Assembly: GCF_030409325.1 (NCBI RefSeq)
Contig: NZ_JAUFPR010000002.1
Span: 620,001-684,000 of the forward strand
Source: Mucilaginibacter aquaedulcis
Lineage (GTDB): Bacteria > Bacteroidota > Bacteroidia > Sphingobacteriales > Sphingobacteriaceae
Length of the DNA: 64,000 nucleotides
Direction of reading: 5' to 3'
The notes below the pieces were generated by a model. That model did not search any database. It was given only the letters and a program-made list of their open reading frames with translations, and was not told the DNA's origin. Of the stretch, positions 43,877-52,305 are shown piece after piece (the first letter of the stretch is position 1; each line of letters begins with the position of its first letter). The translations under genes and the position numbers were made by a program.

Positions 43877-45574
43877 ATGAATACCGAAATAGACCCTCAT
43901 CAACTCGAGATTATCAAAGCACTTACTTTGGCTGCAGCTGGTATCAAGAACGTTACACCGGCTGATTGCAGGTTACTGTCTTTTTTAATTATGACAAAAA
44001 CTAAACTTGGTGTTAGCGAAACAACTCTCAAACGCCTTTATGGCTTTGCAATAAGCAAGTTTAACCCATCATATTACACTTTAAACACACTCGCTGTTTA
44101 TTGCGAATTTGACGGCTGGGATTCATTCAGCAGAATACAGCCTAAGAGCCTCCCGGTTAGTGATATTTTGCCTGCTGATATATTTGATAACCCTTTGGTT
44201 TTAACATTGCTTGACACATCCATACCCACCGCGATACTGAAGGCTAATGCACCTGACTTTACCATAGTTACCTATAACACCGCCTATGAGGATGCAACTT
44301 TTATCAAAAAAAGAAATATAAGAGGATTGGCATTATGGGATGCATTTGACCCTGGAAAAGCCGGAGGTACCGGGCCTACTCTATTGCTGGAAGCAATTTA
44401 TGAGGCTTTATCTTCAAAACAAACTGTTCAAATGCCGCCTTTGCATTATAATGTACCATCGGCAGTGCGAAATATTAATGAACTCAGCTGGTGGAACGTA
44501 AAGATTGTACCCGTTATATATGAAGGTTTTGTTAAATATTTATTGCTTAATACGTACAACATTACTCATAAGGTATTGCACCAGGATGCTATTGAGACAG
44601 CCATAATGATGGAGCTTACCATGGCCGAAGACTTGGCTACCACAAATGTGAAGCTCAATAAAGCCATTGAAAATCTGGCAGAAAATCATAATGAGCTTAC
44701 AGATACTAAAAATAAATTGGAAGAGCTAAATGCTCATCTGGAGGAACGTGTTTTAGAAAGAACTAAAAGACTTTTTGAGAATGAATCCAAACAGCGCGAA
44801 TTGATAAACAGCGCACCGGTGGCTATAGCTATTTTAAAAGGTGCTGAACATATTATCGAAATAGCAAACAAAAAGATCCTTGAGTATTGGGCAAAAGATA
44901 ATAACGTTATAGGAAAAAGCCTTGCCGCAGCTTTACCCGAATTGGAAGGACAGCCTTTTATCGAAATTTTAGATAATGTCCGTGAAACAGGCATACCATA
45001 TATTAATCCCGAATTACGTGCTTTCATTGTTTACGATGGCATTTTTCAGGCGAGGTATTATGACATGATCTATCAGCCTATACAGCATTCGCCGGGCATA
45101 ACTGACAGCATCTATATTGTTGCCATAGATATCACCGAAAATGTTATAGCCAAAAAGAAACTGGAAGAGTCAGAATCTATGCTGCGCCTTGCCATTACAG
45201 CGGCTAAAATTGGAATATGGTCTTATCACCCTAAAACACAAGTGCTCATTCACAACTCTATATTTGCAAAAATATTAGGATGGGATAGCGAGGAAACGCT
45301 GACCTATGAACAAGCTATAGGCCAGGTAACAGAAGAATTTAGAGAAACGCTCAGAGATGTTGTTGAAAGCGCTATCGCCGATGGTGGCGATTATGATTTT
45401 ACTTACCGACATAAAAAATTCAATGATGGCAGAATAATCTGGTTAAGAGGTACTGGTAAAATTACTACTGATGATGCCGGAGAACGCTGCTTTTCGGGCA
45501 TTGTTAGAGACATCACCCACGAACTTGCAAATTTTATACATCAGGAAGATCGCTTTGATAAGTCACACAATTAA
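43877..45574 (+). CDS. Multi-PAS signalling protein lacking a kinase module
   Basis: A 565-aa soluble protein. Residues 1-95 form a helical N-terminal domain (HQLEIIKALTLAAAGIKNV, TTLKRLYGFAIS) of a type I cannot name. A PAS-like domain covers about 105-235, a coiled coil about 240-305, a PAS about 308-425 (INSAPVAIAILKGAEHIIEI) and a third PAS with PAC end about 432-550. The sequence then ends within 15 residues, without HisKA, HATPase, GGDEF or other output. The second PAS resembles the PAS of the kinase at 27531. It may be a partner or a kinase cut short; the island boundary lies 100 bases downstream. Confidence 0.85.
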   Translation: MNTEIDPHQLEIIKALTLAAAGIKNVTPADCRLLSFLIMTKTKLGVSETTLKRLYGFAISKFNPSYYTLNTLAVYCEFDGWDSFSRIQPKSLPVSDILPADIFDNPLVLTLLDTSIPTAILKANAPDFTIVTYNTAYEDATFIKKRNIRGLALWDAFDPGKAGGTGPTLLLEAIYEALSSKQTVQMPPLHYNVPSAVRNINELSWWNVKIVPVIYEGFVKYLLLNTYNITHKVLHQDAIETAIMMELTMAEDLATTNVKLNKAIENLAENHNELTDTKNKLEELNAHLEERVLERTKRLFENESKQRELINSAPVAIAILKGAEHIIEIANKKILEYWAKDNNVIGKSLAAALPELEGQPFIEILDNVRETGIPYINPELRAFIVYDGIFQARYYDMIYQPIQHSPGITDSIYIVAIDITENVIAKKKLEESESMLRLAITAAKIGIWSYHPKTQVLIHNSIFAKILGWDSEETLTYEQAIGQVTEEFRETLRDVVESAIADGGDYDFTYRHKKFNDGRIIWLRGTGKITTDDAGERCFSGIVRDITHELANFIHQEDRFDKSHN

Positions 45575-45625
45575 AATGCTATATTTAAGTGTTAAATTAA
45601 TTGGAATACCTATTCGGTAACCAAA

Positions 45626-45666
45626 GTAAATTATTGTATTTAATTAATTAAAATACAATAATTTAC
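45626..45666. repeat. Perfect 16-bp inverted repeat beside the tRNA-end copy
   Basis: GTAAATTATTGTATTT (45626-45641) and AAATACAATAATTTAC (45651-45666) are exact reverse complements around a 9-base AATTAATTA loop. It lies 52 bases after the PAS gene and 8 bases before the att-like repeat. It may be that gene's terminator or a recombinase-arm structure. Confidence 0.75.
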
Positions 45667-45674
45667 AAAAACAA

Positions 45675-45696
45675 GTTCGAGCTCAGGTGGGCGCAC
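45675..45696 (+). repeat. attR-like copy of the tRNA 3' end
   Basis: Twenty-two bases matching tRNA positions 26787-26808 with one C-to-T change. The bases after it differ from the tRNA (no CCA), so the match ends at the acceptor stem plus discriminator, a usual crossover limit. Confidence 0.6.
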
Positions 45697-45699
45697 AAA

Positions 45700-45714
45700 G
45701 TGGAAGCCTTCCAC
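45700..45714 (+). terminator. Hairpin after the tRNA-end copy
   Basis: GTGGAAG and CTTCCAC pair around one C, followed by AACTAAAAAATTTTT. It is placed four bases after the tRNA-end copy, as a native tRNA terminator would be before island insertion. Confidence 0.45.
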
Positions 45715-45960
45715 AACTAAAAAATTTTTAAATCTGAGATTTAAGTATTTTTTCATAAATACCTTTTCCTAACTTTTCAGGTTCAATTTCGTGTTACCCA
45801 AGCAATAATTCCGATTCATGAGGAAACTAAAATTAAAAAGCCGCCTAAAAGGTTGTAATCCTCTGGCAGCTTCACAGTTTTTTGATGGCTTATATTTTGT
45901 AAGCTCAAGGCTATATATCGTGCAAGTTATAAGTACTTGGCTTTAATTAAAGAGAGACAA

Positions 45961-47283
45961 TCAGAACACCATATTTCCATTATGGATAAGCGATTTTATA
46001 GGCGACACCCTTGAAACAGCTTCTGCAGAGCAACTGGCATCAACCAGCACAAGGTTTGCCTCATCACCCGGGGCGGGCCATTGTCTTTTTCCCTTATCAT
46101 CTAACGGAAGTATATTACCAGTTGCAAGCTTTAAAATTCTTGAAAGTTCAAATTCTGTTCGGTAACCATAAATTTGCGCGGCAATATTGGCTTTTTGCAG
46201 GATGCTTCCGGTTCCAAATGTACTCCAATGGTCAACAATACAATCGTTGCCTGCAATCACCTCTACTCCATATTTATATAATGCAGGGATAGGCATCGGA
46301 TTACCCGAAATAGGAATAGTTGAGGCTATCCCTATTTTCGCTGCACCAAGTTTTTCCGCTATCTCTTCTGTTTTCTTCTGATCAAGATATCTCAGTGCAA
46401 AGCTGTGGCTTATATATGTTTTGCCCTTTAATACAGGGTTTTCATTTACTTTATCAATAAGGTATTCGATTGTTTTTAATCCTGATTCACCTGATTCGTG
46501 CAAGTGAATATCAATTCCCTTTCCATTGTCAAGAGCCAGTTGCACAACAAAATCCATTGGTTTCTCGATACTTCCGTCTATGGAGGTAGGATCTAACCCA
46601 CCGATGAAGTCGACACCCATTTTGGCAGCTTCTTTCATCAACTCCTCAGATTTGGTATAATATATACCATGCTGTGGAAAAGCTACCAATTGGGCCTGAA
46701 AAGATGATTTCTTATTCGCCAGTGCGGTTTCCAGATGCTTCAATGAATTCAGGCCTGATGTAGGCTCAATATTAACGTGAGACCTGGCATAACTGGTTCC
46801 GTATGACTGCAGCAAGCCGATAAGTTTTTCCGTACGGGGTATTGAGGTTTTTAAAAGCTCCGGGATCACCTGTTGTTCAAAAGCGATCATATCCTTAACA
46901 GACTTATTTTTTTTAAGGTGCGCCTGCCATGGAAGACCATAATAGGTTTTATCCAGATGAATATGCATATCCCTGAACGCGGGTAACATCAACCATCCTT
47001 TGGCATCTATACCTTTGGCCAAGGAATTGTTCGGAAGTACATTTTTAATTCTTCCATCTGCTATTTCAATTGTAAAAAGCCCTGTTTCTGTTTCAATTAC
47101 CTCATCCTGGTCATAAACAAACCCGGTTTCAAGTCTGACATTTTTTAGTATGAAGGTTTTTCCAGAAAAATGCTCTGATGTGTTTGGGGAAGCATCCACA
47201 TAGCCTTGCGGAAGCATACAGGTTCCGAGTAAAACGGATGTGCTTTTAATAAAGTTTTTTCTGGTAATAGCTTGCGGAGTCAT
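45961..47283 (-). CDS. Exported amidohydrolase (cytosine deaminase-like)
   Basis: A 440-aa metal-dependent amidohydrolase. The N-terminus (ITRKNFIKSTSVLLGTCMLP) looks like a Tat- or Sec-type signal. Metal-site blocks: RDMHIHLDKT (HxH, about 109), HVNIEPTS, DIHLHESGES (about 252), ISHSFALRYL (about 288) and VEVIAGNDCIVDHW (Asp about 333), in the order of cytosine-deaminase-like enzymes. It should deaminate or hydrolyse a cyclic amide or N-heterocycle; the substrate is unknown. It lies downstream of an AraC regulator gene on the same strand. Confidence 0.85.
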   Translation of the reverse strand: MTPQAITRKNFIKSTSVLLGTCMLPQGYVDASPNTSEHFSGKTFILKNVRLETGFVYDQDEVIETETGLFTIEIADGRIKNVLPNNSLAKGIDAKGWLMLPAFRDMHIHLDKTYYGLPWQAHLKKNKSVKDMIAFEQQVIPELLKTSIPRTEKLIGLLQSYGTSYARSHVNIEPTSGLNSLKHLETALANKKSSFQAQLVAFPQHGIYYTKSEELMKEAAKMGVDFIGGLDPTSIDGSIEKPMDFVVQLALDNGKGIDIHLHESGESGLKTIEYLIDKVNENPVLKGKTYISHSFALRYLDQKKTEEIAEKLGAAKIGIASTIPISGNPMPIPALYKYGVEVIAGNDCIVDHWSTFGTGSILQKANIAAQIYGYRTEFELSRILKLATGNILPLDDKGKRQWPAPGDEANLVLVDASCSAEAVSRVSPIKSLIHNGNMVF

Positions 47284-47425
47284 GATATCAGGATTTTATA
47301 CATACAAAAATAGTTTGCACTAACACCTTTTTATCGTAACATCTATTCCAGAAATAGTATAATTTATAACAATTTACTTATTTACCAATTCTGGATGCAT
47401 TTTTCTGCACAACTTTTAGTATGAT

Positions 47426-48271
47426 TCATGATTGTTTCCTGAACTGATGAGGTGTAATCTTTGTATATTTTTTAAAAAATTTAGAAAAATAAGCAACATC
47501 GTAAAATCCAAGCTCAAAAGCAATAATTTTTAAAGGTGTTTCCGTTGTCAGCAATAAGCGTTTTGATTCCAGAATCAACCGCTCATGAATCAGGGCGGTT
47601 GCTGAAATATGAAAATGTCTTTTACAAAGAATGTTCAGATAGTTTGGTGAAATGTTTAATTGATCGGCATAAAATGCAACCAATTTTTCCTTTTTGTAAT
47701 GGATACCAATAAGTGACCTATACCTGAAAAGTAAGGGTTTGGTTTTGTAAACAGTTAAGTCATTAAATATGTTCTCAGCTTCACGGCTAACCATTAGCGC
47801 AATTAACCTGATCCTTGTACTTATAATTTCTGGTACAGGTGCAGGTGTTGCAAGCTCCGATTTGATCAATTCAAATTCATACAAAATTTTCTTAAACGCT
47901 TTGGGCCCTAAATTGATCACAGGAAAATTTTGGTAAAGAATTAACGAAAATCGTAAAGAATCGGCCATTGCTTCAAATTCACTTCTGCTGATCATGATTT
48001 GATGAGCATGCGTTTTTTCAGACAAGTCCCACTTATGAACTTGCTCTGGAAACAGCATATGTAATTGAAAATCGGCAACCTGATGATCTACAAAATCTAT
48101 AGTATGAGTACCACCTCCAAACTCAAACAGCATAATGAGAAAAAAATCATGCTTATGCGGTTTTTCAATAAATCTCCTTCCTATTATTTCATGGTAAAGA
48201 AAATCTGTTTCGGAATGGTCACCCTGCCGAAATTCGTTGATATCCAGAACGGGAAAATGAGGTACATCCAT
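47426..48271 (-). CDS. AraC family transcriptional regulator
   Basis: A 281-aa regulator. The N-terminal half is a cupin-like sensor (HEIIGRRFIEKPHKHDFFLI, HTIDFVDHQVADFQLHMLFP). The C-terminal AraC DNA-binding domain (about 185-281) has both helix-turn-helix units: QLNISPNYLNILCKRHF and PLKIIAFELGFYDVAYFSKF, ending KITPHQFRK. It lies 142 bases upstream of the amidohydrolase gene on the same strand and may control it (inference). Confidence 0.92.
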   Translation of the reverse strand: MDVPHFPVLDINEFRQGDHSETDFLYHEIIGRRFIEKPHKHDFFLIMLFEFGGGTHTIDFVDHQVADFQLHMLFPEQVHKWDLSEKTHAHQIMISRSEFEAMADSLRFSLILYQNFPVINLGPKAFKKILYEFELIKSELATPAPVPEIISTRIRLIALMVSREAENIFNDLTVYKTKPLLFRYRSLIGIHYKKEKLVAFYADQLNISPNYLNILCKRHFHISATALIHERLILESKRLLLTTETPLKIIAFELGFYDVAYFSKFFKKYTKITPHQFRKQS

Positions 48272-48502
48272 AGAAAAGGAATATCATCAAAAAACTCCAC
48301 TAAATATATAATTATAAAACTAACTCATTTCAAGACTTCTTGTGCTGACGAATGAATTTCATTCGTTTCAATATCATCCTCTGTTCCACATTAATAGTGA
48401 ACAGAGAAATATTTAAAGTTATTCAAAGATTTTCTTTGATTACTGGCGCAGTAATTGCCTTATGAATGTTAATAATTACAAAGTTAAAAACATCAAAGTT
48501 TG

Positions 48503-48532
48503 AAAAGGTTGGTAGGGGTACCAACCTTTTTT
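48503..48532 (+). terminator. Strong orphan terminator
   Basis: AAAAGGTTGGTA and TACCAACCTTTT form a perfect 12-bp stem around GGGG, followed by T. No gene ends upstream on either strand within 200 bases. The symmetric A/T arms mean it could work on both strands. Confidence 0.8.
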
Positions 48533-48568
48533 ATACTATAGCAAGCAACTCTCACTTCTATATATTGT

Positions 48569-48603
48569 AGCCCTTGATTTAATAATCAAGGGCTTTCTTT
48601 TTT
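48569..48603 (+). terminator. Second orphan terminator
   Basis: AGCCCTTGATT and AATCAAGGGCT form a perfect 11-bp stem around TAAT, followed by TTCTTTTTT. It is preceded by CAACTCTCACT as at 34310. It may end a small RNA of about 40 to 60 bases or a longer one. Confidence 0.8.
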
Positions 48604-48801
48604 ATCAATATCGAGGAAAAAAATCCACACCAAAATCTATCATTTCCCCAATTTTCTACAAAAACCATTTAAAAATTAAGATGTAAGCATTTGGACATTG
48701 TAATAAACATGATACAAATATCATCTTTACTAAATTAGCATCTCTTAAATGACAGTTGAAATACTTCTTCAGGCTTAAATGAGCAACACTATATTCCCGG
48801 T

Positions 48802-50046
48802 TTACTCCATCATTAAGCCAACTTCTTGCTCTTCTACATCACCTGTCTGCTTAGGGCTGGCATTCCGGTCAATCCATTTAACTTTTAAAACAAGTAGCAA
48901 TATTCCCAGAATCAATATAGAGTAACCCACACCTAACCATGCCTGACTATTAATATTAATAACTTTAACTACGATGAAGCTAAAGGCAGAAGTTGAAATG
49001 ATATATCCGCCACCGGTTAATCCGCTGGCCATGCCGCCATATTGTGAAAACCGGGTTAAACAATACGCCAGCATACCATTAAAAATAAAACCGGCTGCCG
49101 AATGAAGAAGGATTACGTAAGCCATTAAAGTATACAGATTATGTATCTGCAAAGTTAACAGGATCAAACAGCCGGAAAGCACCAATTGCACAACAGCACC
49201 TGCAAACATTCTCTTAAAGAACGGCCTGGAAAGAACAGCTTTGGAAATCAAACTTCCGCCAAGCATGGCTAAACCAGAAATCATGGAGCAATTACCTGTT
49301 ACAGTTGCCGGATAATGCATTACTTTTTCAATCAAAAAAGGGCTCGACATATTGTAGATCATTAAAACGCCATAAGATAGTCCCAAAATAAAAAGCCCAG
49401 CAGTAAAGTCCCAAGTACTGATCATCAGGCGATAGGCTTTACCGATAGTTTCCAAACGGAATGGGACTTTCTTAGAGATCGTTTCGCCACTGAATATGAG
49501 TTCCAATAACAGGAATACAAGACCGAAACAACCGAGAAAATAGAAGTTTGATTGCCAGCCAAAATGAGTTTGTAAAAATCCCCCGGCAAATGGTGCAAGA
49601 ATAGGAGCTGCCGACCAAATGATTGAGAAAAGACTGGTATAATGTTTAAGTTTTTCCCCCGAAAATAAATCGAAGAAAAAAGATCTTTTACTAACCACAA
49701 TAGCAGCCGACATAAGCCCTTGTATGGCACGCATATAATAGATCACCTGTAGGTTCCCGGTATTGGCAATCACAAAGCTTGCCACACTGAACCCAGCCAG
49801 TGCTATGATATTTGGCCTGTATCGGCCATAGCTGTCAAGCAGGCCTCCAACTAATAACTGTCCTATTCCGTAAGTCGCTAAAAATATTGAGATGGATAAT
49901 TGTATAGCTGCAGGACTTGCATTTAGTTTTGCGCTCATATTTGGTAATGATGGGATATAAATATCCAGCGCGAAACCAGTAATAGGTATAAGGCAAAATG
50001 CCAATATGGTACTAATGCCTTTATTTGATTCTTTGATCTTTTTCAT
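48802..50046 (-). CDS. Bcr/CflA-type MFS drug efflux transporter
   Basis: A 414-aa inner-membrane protein with 12 hydrophobic segments. The first loop reads ALDIYIPSLPNMSAKLNASP, characteristic of the Bcr/CflA subfamily. Motif A-like GGLLDSYGRYRPN follows helix 2, and AAPILAPFAGGFLQTHFGWQ is the motif C (antiporter) region of helix 5. It should export a drug or metabolite in exchange for protons. An AraC regulator is encoded 84 bases upstream on the same strand. Confidence 0.9.
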   Translation of the reverse strand: MKKIKESNKGISTILAFCLIPITGFALDIYIPSLPNMSAKLNASPAAIQLSISIFLATYGIGQLLVGGLLDSYGRYRPNIIALAGFSVASFVIANTGNLQVIYYMRAIQGLMSAAIVVSKRSFFFDLFSGEKLKHYTSLFSIIWSAAPILAPFAGGFLQTHFGWQSNFYFLGCFGLVFLLLELIFSGETISKKVPFRLETIGKAYRLMISTWDFTAGLFILGLSYGVLMIYNMSSPFLIEKVMHYPATVTGNCSMISGLAMLGGSLISKAVLSRPFFKRMFAGAVVQLVLSGCLILLTLQIHNLYTLMAYVILLHSAAGFIFNGMLAYCLTRFSQYGGMASGLTGGGYIISTSAFSFIVVKVININSQAWLGVGYSILILGILLLVLKVKWIDRNASPKQTGDVEEQEVGLMME

Positions 50047-50130
50047 GTGTTGCTTTAATTATACAAAAGTACATCCGGTGGCTTACCAATAGGTAAAATG
50101 AATCAAAGCAATACTTATACAAATCAAATA

Positions 50131-51039
50131 TTAACCAACTTCTCTTAGTTGCTCCCTGAAAAGCAATGGAGTGGTGTGTGTATTTTGTTTAAAATATTTA
50201 TTAAAATGAGAAGGATATTCAAAGCCAAGCGTATAGGCTATCTGCGCAGCATCCCAATCAGTATTGATGAGCAATGTTTTTGCCTCCTCTACAATCCGTT
50301 CGTGAATAATCTCCCGGGTTGTTTTACCGGTTGCCTTTTTAACCACGTTGTTAAGGGAGTTAACATGAATATGCAGCTGATCTGCGTAGGAGGCCGGGGT
50401 AAGTAGTCGCAGTGGATTTTCAGGCGAATCAACCGGAAACTGCTGATTAAGTATATTAAAAAACCTGGCTATCAAACGGTCATTGGAGTTGTCCTGCTCA
50501 ACCGGCCCTTGTAAACGGATACCTTCCAATATCATCATTTGCAACAGGTTTCTGATCATATCATATTTATAAACATACTGGCTGGCAAGCAGCGCTTCCA
50601 TTTCCCGGTACAAATTTACAAACCGATCACTCTGTTCGGTAGTTAAAGGAATAACTGCAGGTATAGCCGGGTTAAATAAAGCGCTGCGATACCTGATATC
50701 CTGCCTAATAGTGTTCAACAGAAAAGTATCATTAAATAAGCAGTAGAAGCCAGATTGTGATTCAGAGATAAGCCTGTGAGATGATGGAACTGATGGATTA
50801 TAAAATATAATACTCCTGTTGTTGATCATTGTATCTTTACCTGCTGCAGTGTGAACCCCATCCCCAATGATCAAGCATATTTTATAATAATCCCTGCGAT
50901 GATACGGTGTTTGTTTAGTCACACACATACGTTCCTTTACATTAAAGTGGCTCACATTTGCTTTAGCAAGCAAATCGGCAGGCATTTGTTGATTAGTACG
51001 CTGATAAAATTCCGGCAAAGTTTCTATTCCAATTTGCAT
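50131..51039 (-). CDS. AraC family transcriptional regulator
   Basis: A 302-aa regulator from Met 51039 (MQIGIETLPEFYQRTN); six further codons are open upstream, but this start matches the family. The N-terminal part is a ligand-sensing region (DYYKICLIIGDGVHTAAG, PSVPSSHRLI). The C-terminal AraC domain includes YADQLHIHVNSLNNVVKKAT and DAAQIAYTLGFEYPSHFNKY, ending TPLLFREQ. It is encoded upstream of the efflux pump and divergent from the dehydrogenase gene at 51281, either of which it could regulate. Confidence 0.92.
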   Translation of the reverse strand: MQIGIETLPEFYQRTNQQMPADLLAKANVSHFNVKERMCVTKQTPYHRRDYYKICLIIGDGVHTAAGKDTMINNRSIIFYNPSVPSSHRLISESQSGFYCLFNDTFLLNTIRQDIRYRSALFNPAIPAVIPLTTEQSDRFVNLYREMEALLASQYVYKYDMIRNLLQMMILEGIRLQGPVEQDNSNDRLIARFFNILNQQFPVDSPENPLRLLTPASYADQLHIHVNSLNNVVKKATGKTTREIIHERIVEEAKTLLINTDWDAAQIAYTLGFEYPSHFNKYFKQNTHTTPLLFREQLREVG

Positions 51040-51214
51040 AGATTTATTATTATACAAGTCAAATATAAAGCATAAAAAAAGGCATAGTTGCTTTGCAACA
51101 AGAAATGACTGATGGTTTACAAAGCGATCAGTTAAATTTATTGAAATTTTATGCTTTCAGCTCACTGCAGCCAATGGAAAAATTATTTCATCCGGCCAAC
51201 TGTAACGGTTCTCT

Positions 51215-51222
51215 TATTTTTG
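51215..51222 (+). promoter_or_regulatory. TAnnTTTG -7 element upstream of the dehydrogenase
   Basis: TATTTTTG fits the Bacteroidota -7 consensus exactly, 59 bases before the ATG at 51281. No clear TTG box at -33, so it may depend on an activator such as the divergent AraC protein. Confidence 0.4.
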
Positions 51223-51280
51223 AATAAAACCATTCTGATATTATTTTAGTTCTTCAATATAAACCTTAAAAAAATAACAG

Positions 51281-52132
51281 ATGAAAGCATTTCTTGGCAT
51301 GGGCCTACTGGGCTCAAATTTTGTAAAAGCGATGATTAAAAAGGGCGATCAAGTACAAGTTTGGAACCGGAACCCATCCAGGGCGGAAGCACTGCAAACC
51401 TATGGAGCAAAAGCCTTTGCTGACGTAGCACAAGCAGTAAAAGGTGCAACTACCATCCACTTAACCTTAAAAGATGACGCCTCTGTAGATGAGGTTCTGA
51501 AATTAGCCAGCAAGGGCTTTGCGAATGGTACCACCATTATTGATCATACCACCACTTCTGTTAAGGGAGCGATTGAACGAACAGCATATTGGAAGGGTCA
51601 AGGATTTACATATCTTCATGCGCCAGTATTCATGGGGCCGCCTAACGCGCTGGAAAGCACAGGATATATGTTGGTTTCGGGAGATCAGGATATAATTGGA
51701 AAGGTGCAACCCGAACTGGAAAAAATGACAGGAAAAGTGATCAACTTCGGGCCGCAAGAAGGCAAAGCTGCCGGAATGAAACTAACAGGCAATCTGTTTT
51801 TAATTACGCTAACCGCCGGAATAACCGATACTTTAGCATTTGCAAAAGCTATAGGTATTTCCTCCAACGATGTTTCCACCTTATTTGAATCCTGGAATCC
51901 GGGTGCGGGCATGCCCGCCCGGCTAAAAAAGATTGCTGCCGGAGATTTTAAACAACCTTCATGGGAGCTTAATATGGCCCGCAAAGATGCCGGTCTCATG
52001 CAATCTGCTGCTGAACAATCAGATGTGAAGCTAACTTTAATACCTGTGATCATTGAATTAATGGATTCCTGGATCTCCAAAGGACATGGCAACGATGATT
52101 GGAGTGTCATTGCAACAGATGCGGTATCCTGA
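51281..52132 (+). CDS. NAD(P)-dependent oxidoreductase, 3-hydroxyisobutyrate dehydrogenase-like
   Basis: A 283-aa beta-hydroxyacid dehydrogenase. The Rossmann loop is FLGMGLLGSNFVKA at the N-terminus, with VWNRNPSRAEAL after strand 2; the Arg after Asn favours NADP. DHTTTSVKGAIERTAYWKG and FMGPPNALESTGYMLVSGD follow, and GMKLTGNLFLITL (about 166) contains the family Lys position. It may act on a small aldehyde or hydroxy acid, as in glyoxylate or succinic semialdehyde reductases. It is transcribed alone and divergent from the AraC gene. Confidence 0.88.
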   Translation: MKAFLGMGLLGSNFVKAMIKKGDQVQVWNRNPSRAEALQTYGAKAFADVAQAVKGATTIHLTLKDDASVDEVLKLASKGFANGTTIIDHTTTSVKGAIERTAYWKGQGFTYLHAPVFMGPPNALESTGYMLVSGDQDIIGKVQPELEKMTGKVINFGPQEGKAAGMKLTGNLFLITLTAGITDTLAFAKAIGISSNDVSTLFESWNPGAGMPARLKKIAAGDFKQPSWELNMARKDAGLMQSAAEQSDVKLTLIPVIIELMDSWISKGHGNDDWSVIATDAVS

Positions 52133-52305
52133 AATGTAACACGGCTGCCAATGTAATTCACGAAAGCAAGAGTAATTGGACCTTTGCTAATGTTGCTTTT
52201 CATTTCGTTTTTATAGAATGTTTTTTCAATTCAGTAATTTATCATCAAGATTCATTAAACCCTGCTAACTTTAGCGTTATTATTTATCCTGTAAAATAGC
52301 TACTC

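Larger units (their letters stand above)
26787..45696. mobile_element. Putative genomic island integrated at a tRNA 3' end
   Basis: The segment is bounded by the intact tRNA gene on the left and a 22-base near-copy of its 3' end on the right. Both ends carry strong palindromes close to the boundary. Contents are accessory: sensor kinases, small stress-family proteins, ferritin-like proteins, pseudogenes and many short unrecognised genes, between core-looking metabolic genes outside. No integrase, relaxase, transposase or phage gene is recognisable, so it would be a decayed element or one mobilised in trans. The right copy is followed by its own hairpin and A/T tract (45700 onward), as expected for the original tRNA terminator displaced by insertion. 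Confidence 0.5.
45575..45960. other. Right boundary region of the putative island
   Basis: About 385 bases without a gene. In order: a 16-bp perfect inverted repeat (45626-45666), the tRNA 3'-end copy (45675-45696), a GTGGAAG/CTTCCAC hairpin with A/T tract (45700-45725), and AT-rich sequence up to the amidohydrolase stop. Confidence 0.6.
48272..48801. other. Intergenic region with two orphan terminators
   Basis: About 530 bases upstream of the AraC gene and downstream of the MFS gene. It holds two strong hairpins (48503-48532 and 48569-48603) within 100 bases and no protein-coding gene. The upstream 48380-48500 stretch could encode a small plus-strand RNA. Confidence 0.4.

Noticed and set aside
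26787..45696. Prophage
   Set aside because: No capsid, terminase, portal, tail or lysis gene is visible. The tRNA-end repeat alone supports a generic island only.
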